A stretch of DNA of 20,333 nucleotides from Intoshia linei (taxonomy: Eukaryota > Orthonectida > Rhopaluridae): positions 1 through 20,333 of the forward strand of contig LWCA01000688.1 of the NCBI GenBank assembly GCA_001642005.1, written 5' to 3'. The position numbers and the translations under genes are program-made. The notes under the pieces are model-generated. The model was not told the origin of the DNA. It saw only the letters and a list, made by a program, of their open reading frames with translations, and ran no database searches. Position 1 is the first letter of the stretch. Each line of letters begins with the position of its first letter. This document shows, piece by piece, positions 16,111-20,333 of this stretch.

Positions 16111-17009
16111 TTTTAAAAAATACCCTTAATCCTGAATACATAATTAAGGTAATATTTTGATTTTCTTATTATAGATTCTTCGTTAAATCGAAAATTTTAC
16201 ATTAAAATTTTGACAAGGTAGCTTCAATAGCGTAATTAAAAAAATGCTTAATTTCAAACATAATCATTGCGAATTACCAGTGCCGCATGTGAGATCCATC
16301 GGTGGAAGGATCTCAATGAAATTTTTTATAAAATAGAGGCTTAAATTAATTAAATTGAGCATTAAAATAATTCTTGAATATCAACCAATTTGAGTGTTAA
16401 ATTTAAAATGTCAATTCAGAAGTCTTAGAAAGGTGGATAGGGTTATATGACATTATAATTCGTTTACAAAATTTTTTAATGGGCTATTTTTCATTTTTCA
16501 AATGGCGAAGGGCTTGATAGGTTTGATTCCGGAAACTACAATCGAACCACGTTAAGTCGTTACATACATTAAATTTAACGCATGTGAAAATTATTCACGT
16601 TGTTCAGTTAATTTTCACTTTATTTTGATTAAATGATAAATGAAATTACGTAAATAACGTTCACTAATACTTATTATAATAATAATAAATGATCGATACA
16701 ATTCTAATTTGTTATTATTATTGTTAAAAAGGTTATCCATTTTTATGATATAATCCAAGGCATTTTACTTTTTGACTAAATTAAAACTTTTAAAGCTCCA
16801 ATTTATAATATTGACTCAAAATTTAATTTTCTCACAATTTTGCTTTGTAATTTAATAAAAAATAAAAAATCAAATTTGATTAAGAATACATTATACACTC
16901 AAATATACAATACTGTAGTTATAATCATAAAATTAGATACTAAATGACATTATCATACAAATCCGTATTATGCCTTCCCGTATCAGAAAACATAATGTAT
17001 ATGAAATTT
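16111..17009. other. Unassigned region between hAT end and last recognised WDR59-like exon
   Basis: Could hold hAT remains and the 3' part of the WDR59-like gene. I searched the minus strand for the expected HPFGR block and the C-terminal Cys/His-rich zinc motif of WDR59 and did not find them. No other feature was recognised. Confidence 0.4.
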
Positions 17010-19635
17010 ATAACATTTAAAGTATAATACATTAGATTCGTATAATCCTTGAGTAATAATTTTGTTTTTTTGACAAGCAGACCCCAAATCATGAACTTCA
17101 TAACTAAATCAATATTGAATGAAAAAACTTACACATAAAAGTAATACACATAATTTTCAGTCAACTCGTGTTTATATAAAAATAATTTCGAATAATCATA
17201 AACATATATAAAATATTTAGACTTCGATCGATATTTTTTTCTTTTTTTAGAACATAATAAATCCTAAAATATAAATGTATTAAAATATAATTGGAATACA
17301 CATCACCTTAACTATTTTATTATTACTGTTTTGATAATTGATTGGTTTTCTATCAAAACCTTTAAAATCCTTTTTATATTCTTTGCACGCACTACTTGAC
17401 GAATCTGTTGCATCAGCATCAAAATCTGGTATTGGTTTTTTCTCAAATGAAAAATTAATTGAATAATTTGAAGTTTTCTTTAAATTTTTTTCTAATCTAT
17501 TAAAAATTAATTTAAAATACATTGTAACATTTAATTATATTACCCTTTATTGAATTTTCTGTTTTGAACATTGCCATTCATAATTACAAGTGAACCCTTC
17601 AGAGTAAAAATTGCCATTGATAATTTAGGACTATTCAGTAAAATATCACTAGTATTGGTTGGAAGTTTTACGCTAGAGTAAATATGTTTTGAGTTTTCAA
17701 ACAATTCTTCATCATAGTCATACTCATCAGAGAGACTATTCTAAATGTTGATAAATTATTTGCTGTAGATGCATAATATTTTTATATATTACAAAAACAA
17801 TTAAAGTAATTACTGCTATCGCAAAGAAGGGATAGGGCTATATGTAGGGTTACCAACATTAAGTTATACCCAACCCGAATTTTTGAGCAAAGCTCAAAAT
17901 TTAGCTGAAGCGCAACAAATTGTGCTATTGTTTTGTTATTTAAAAAATTTTTTGAGGCCCTCTTTTACTTTGGGTCTCTTTTTCAAATAATAATAACAGT
18001 TTACACACAATTTTTATTGCAAATTTCAAAATGAATCCTAACAACCCTATATTTATAATTTTATGACATGTCATATTGAATTTTGTGTGTAATTCGCTTA
18101 TTCATCCCATATATAAATAAAATATGTTTGATCTGATGATTTTGATTGAAATTGAATTAAATTACCTTGATAAATATCACTTAACCCTGAGCCCTAAGTT
18201 GAATTTGAAAACCCAAAGTCTCAGGGGAAAAATAACACAACGCTAGCCATATGGTGGCCTACTATTCTAAATTAATAGGAAATGTTAGAAAGTATTTTTT
18301 ACTCCAACAGAGAACGCTAAAAAAAATTTATCAGACACTCAATTTTATAAGTAAAAGTGAAAGACAAGTAATTCATTTACAATTATCAAGTGAAATCAAT
18401 ATATCACTGAAAAATATTTGTCGTTTATTAAAAATTTTTATATTGCTCGTGACCAGCTGGTAGTACTAGCCTGGTACTACTGTTGATACCAGTGTCAGCA
18501 AAATTCTACTGGTACTAGACCTGTTGTATGGGACCAAATTTGGATATATTTTCATCTCTATTAATTCTGATTCAGATGACTTTCAATAATCACATCTGAC
18601 TGTGAAATATCTATTATGAATTTTAGTGCATTTATTTGACTGCTACAAAATCGATTGCCTATTTATATACCTTTTCATGGCTTATAGGTGATTTTGTAGT
18701 GCCATTAGATACGCTGCCGGTATCTATGGACTGAAATTTTGATTCGGTAATTGAATCACATTTCACCAGTGAAGAATGCTTTTTCGATTTTATTTGATCA
18801 TGTACATCTACAAAGCATAATTTTTATATAAAAATATGATATACCTATAGATTCGTCCTTAAACAAGCATTCCTAAATATAAAAATTATAGTTGGCTTGT
18901 ACATTAAAAATAGTTTAACCTTCATATTATATAAACGTAAAATTTTATCTTTAGACAATATTAAACAACTAATTTCATCTTCACCTAAAACAGAGCATGA
19001 ATATGTTAATAGAAACACTTAATAAATATAAATACAACCTTTTTTACAACAAAAAAAATCTATCGCTGATCTATTATCATCAAAGGAATGAAACTTTTTT
19101 GAATAATTTTCAATATCGAATAATTTAACTTTATAAAGAGAATCATTAAAATCTGAACATATTGCCATTACTTTTGATTTCATTGGCTAAAAAATTAAAT
19201 AAAAATACACATCATACACACTTTACCGTTACTTTATAACAGTAACGCTAAAAGTGCGGTACAGCATTATTTCATTTTATACAATATATTTACTGAAACG
19301 AAAAATAACATTAATAATAATAATATTACGGTATATTTCGCCCTGACTGTTCTAAAATTAGCTTCATATGTATACATTGGATTCTGAACATCCTGATTAA
19401 TTGACCAAAACTAAATAAATAATAAATAAAAGAGACTAAAAGTAAGATATATTCATCCATTATTTCTGTGAACTGTACAAAAAATACCTTTAAAGGGGTC
19501 AAATTTTAGTAATATTACCTTGATAGATTTTTCACAGGAAGCTGACATTAAATTATCCGCTTCAACATTGGACCAATCTAATGTATTAATCTCTTTCAAA
19601 TGAGCAACAATATAATTGACTGGCTTTTTTGGCAT
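17010..19635 (-). CDS. WDR59-like WD-repeat protein (GATOR2 subunit), partial, multi-exon
   Basis: Minus-strand exons with matching phases: 19635-19519, 19410-19330, 19186-19039, 18984-18920, 18872-18845 and 18807-18671 (192 codons in one chain); then 17740-17544, 17496-17307, 17263-17133 and 17103 to about 17010. The first exons read NYIVAHLKEINTLDW, SASCEKSIK|FWSI and FRTVRAKYT|P, parallel to WDR59 (YIxAHLxKIxxLDW, NSVKFWD, WKARYTPF), then SKDKILRLYNMK (WSxDQTLRxW), the end of the propeller. Exon 17740-17544 (SPKLSMAIFTLKGSLVIM) and the ACQKN motif at 17103 match later WDR59 blocks. The RWD-domain exons expected between 18670 and 17745 are unresolved. GATOR2 relays amino-acid status to TORC1 at the lysosome. 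Earlier WD repeats and the C-terminal zinc domain lie outside or unseen. Whether the gene is functional is unknown, but splice sites and frames look intact. Confidence 0.75.
17823..18240. other. Less AT-rich insert-like segment within the WDR59-like gene
   Basis: From GGGATAGGGCTATATG (17828) to CAGGGGAAAAATAACAC (18223-18239) the composition differs from the surrounding intron and lacks exon-like frames. It contains small palindromes such as GAGCAAAGCTC (17884-17894) and a GGGCCTC-like GC patch. It may be a non-autonomous element in an intron, but no terminal repeats or target duplication could be defined. Confidence 0.3.
18452..18514. repeat. Cluster of palindromic CTGGTA/TACCAG words
   Basis: ACCAGCTGGT (18452-18461) is a perfect palindrome. 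GTAGTAC (18460-18466) pairs with GTACTAC (18474-18480). CTGGTA recurs at 18457, 18471 and 18509, with TACCAG at 18487. The cluster could form small hairpins. No known element end was recognised. Confidence 0.6.
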
Positions 19636-19688
19636 CTATAAAATCAAAAAATTTAATCTACAGCCATCATATATCACATTATTAAATA

Positions 19689-20333
19689 CAGTCAACCCTC
19701 TTTAAGATGAACGTAATATGATAAAGTATAATGTGAATTTCTCCAATAATAAACAAAAACAAAAATTTGTTATGTTATATTTTGTTTAATATGAAAAAAG
19801 TAAATGAATCGTGAACATTCTACTACGTGAACGATGAACATGATTTATCCAAATTAAAGTAAAGTTCTTATTGTTATTCACATTTATTGTATACAAAACG
19901 TGCTTTTCAAAAATTTTTTATTTCTGCAACATGAACAAAGAAAATTTAAAAAAAAGAAGAAAAGATTTAGCTACATCTACAAAGAAAGAACTAATTCGTT
20001 TGTTTGATGAAGACAAAGGTAGTATACAACGTTTTCTTGCTTCAAAACACAATGTATACAATAAACATTGGAAAAAAAATACATATGAAGAAAAATAAAT
20101 AATATCTGAACTTGAAGGCCCAGAAATCTTACCATTTACCCATTATGAAGCTAATTATCATACTAAAAACTTAAAAACAATTTTGATGATTCATAACCCA
20201 GAAAAAGTATACAGTGTATGGACTTTAATGTAGAAAATAAAGTCTGAAAAATTGGCAAGATCATCAAAAATAACTGATTCTTTGGTTCTACTAAAGAAAG
20301 AAAAAAATGAATTGATATAATTATTATAATAAT
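19689..20333 (+). mobile_element. 5' end of a pogo/Tigger-like transposon
   Basis: CAGTCAACCCTCTTTAAGAT begins at 19689, directly after a TA dinucleotide (19687-19688). A CAGT start and TA target are typical of pogo/Tigger termini. The frame starting at ATG 19931 encodes MNKENLKKRRKDLATSTKKE, then LIRLFDED and FLASKHNV, resembling the N-terminal helix-turn-helix of this family. It stops at 20096-20098. Further plus-strand frames (ILPFTHYEANYHTKNLKTIL; KITDSLVLLKKEKNELI) continue without a recognised domain. The rest of the element is outside the window. It would lie in an intron of the WDR59-like gene, antisense to it. Confidence 0.55.

Noticed and set aside
18251..18463. Plus-strand 70-codon frame
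   Set aside because: No domain seen, and it lies antisense within the WDR59-like gene over splice-like minus-strand signals.
19453..19635. Minus-strand frame read through to 19453 as a 60-residue protein
   Set aside because: A good donor at 19518-19517 ends the exon after SIK, and the next exon supplies the expected FW of the WD repeat. The read-through tail has no similarity.
1..20333. CRISPR arrays, bacterial operons, riboswitches, tRNA or rRNA genes
   Set aside because: No regularly spaced repeats, Shine-Dalgarno-led gene strings, cloverleaf candidates or rRNA-like segments were seen by eye, and the split genes are eukaryotic.

Overview
The window looks like nuclear DNA from an AT-rich animal. 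It has split genes with GT-AG introns, many decayed eukaryotic DNA transposons and no bacterial gene organisation. Two host genes can be assembled by hand, and their reading phases close across exon joins. One is a plus-strand thioredoxin-domain transmembrane protein of the PDI family, most like TMX3 (949-12573, 5' end missing). The other is a minus-strand WD-repeat protein most like WDR59, a GATOR2 subunit (about 17010-19635, both ends missing). The genes converge. Both proteins are very diverged and rich in Lys, Asn, Tyr and Ile, and several introns are only about 29-54 nt. A fast-evolving, reduced animal genome fits; a myxozoan is my best guess, from inference only, and an AT-rich arthropod is not excluded.

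Layout. 1-638: the 3' end of a Buster-like hAT element inserted inside a Tc1-like transposase. 949-4024: first three visible TMX3-like exons; their introns hold a direct repeat and a BED-like zinc finger of a second hAT type. 4025-11706: a 7.7 kb intron packed with decayed insertions, all read on the minus strand. These are a gag-like zinc knuckle, a plant-type (DD39D-like) mariner C-terminus, a Tc1 fragment, and about 5 kb of remnants resembling a positive-strand RNA virus: membrane segments, a chymotrypsin-like cysteine protease and a noda-like RdRp with SGSP and GDD motifs. Shared direct repeats suggest that the viral part consists of at least two rearranged or head-to-tail partial copies. 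11707-12573: last four TMX3-like exons, including the membrane anchor. 13887-15002: a nearly complete short hAT element with terminal repeats, 8-bp target duplication and a coding region broken by one stop. 16042 onward: the 5' end of another Buster-like hAT. 17010-19635: WDR59-like exons. 19689 to the window end: the 5' end of a pogo/Tigger-like element, probably within an upstream intron of the WDR59-like gene.

No functional link between the two host genes is implied. One would act in oxidative folding in the ER, the other in amino-acid signalling to TORC1. The viral and transposon reading frames are all broken, so they read as fossils. No RNA gene, CRISPR array or bacterial regulatory site was seen. 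Identities come from motif recognition and hand translation, without database searches.
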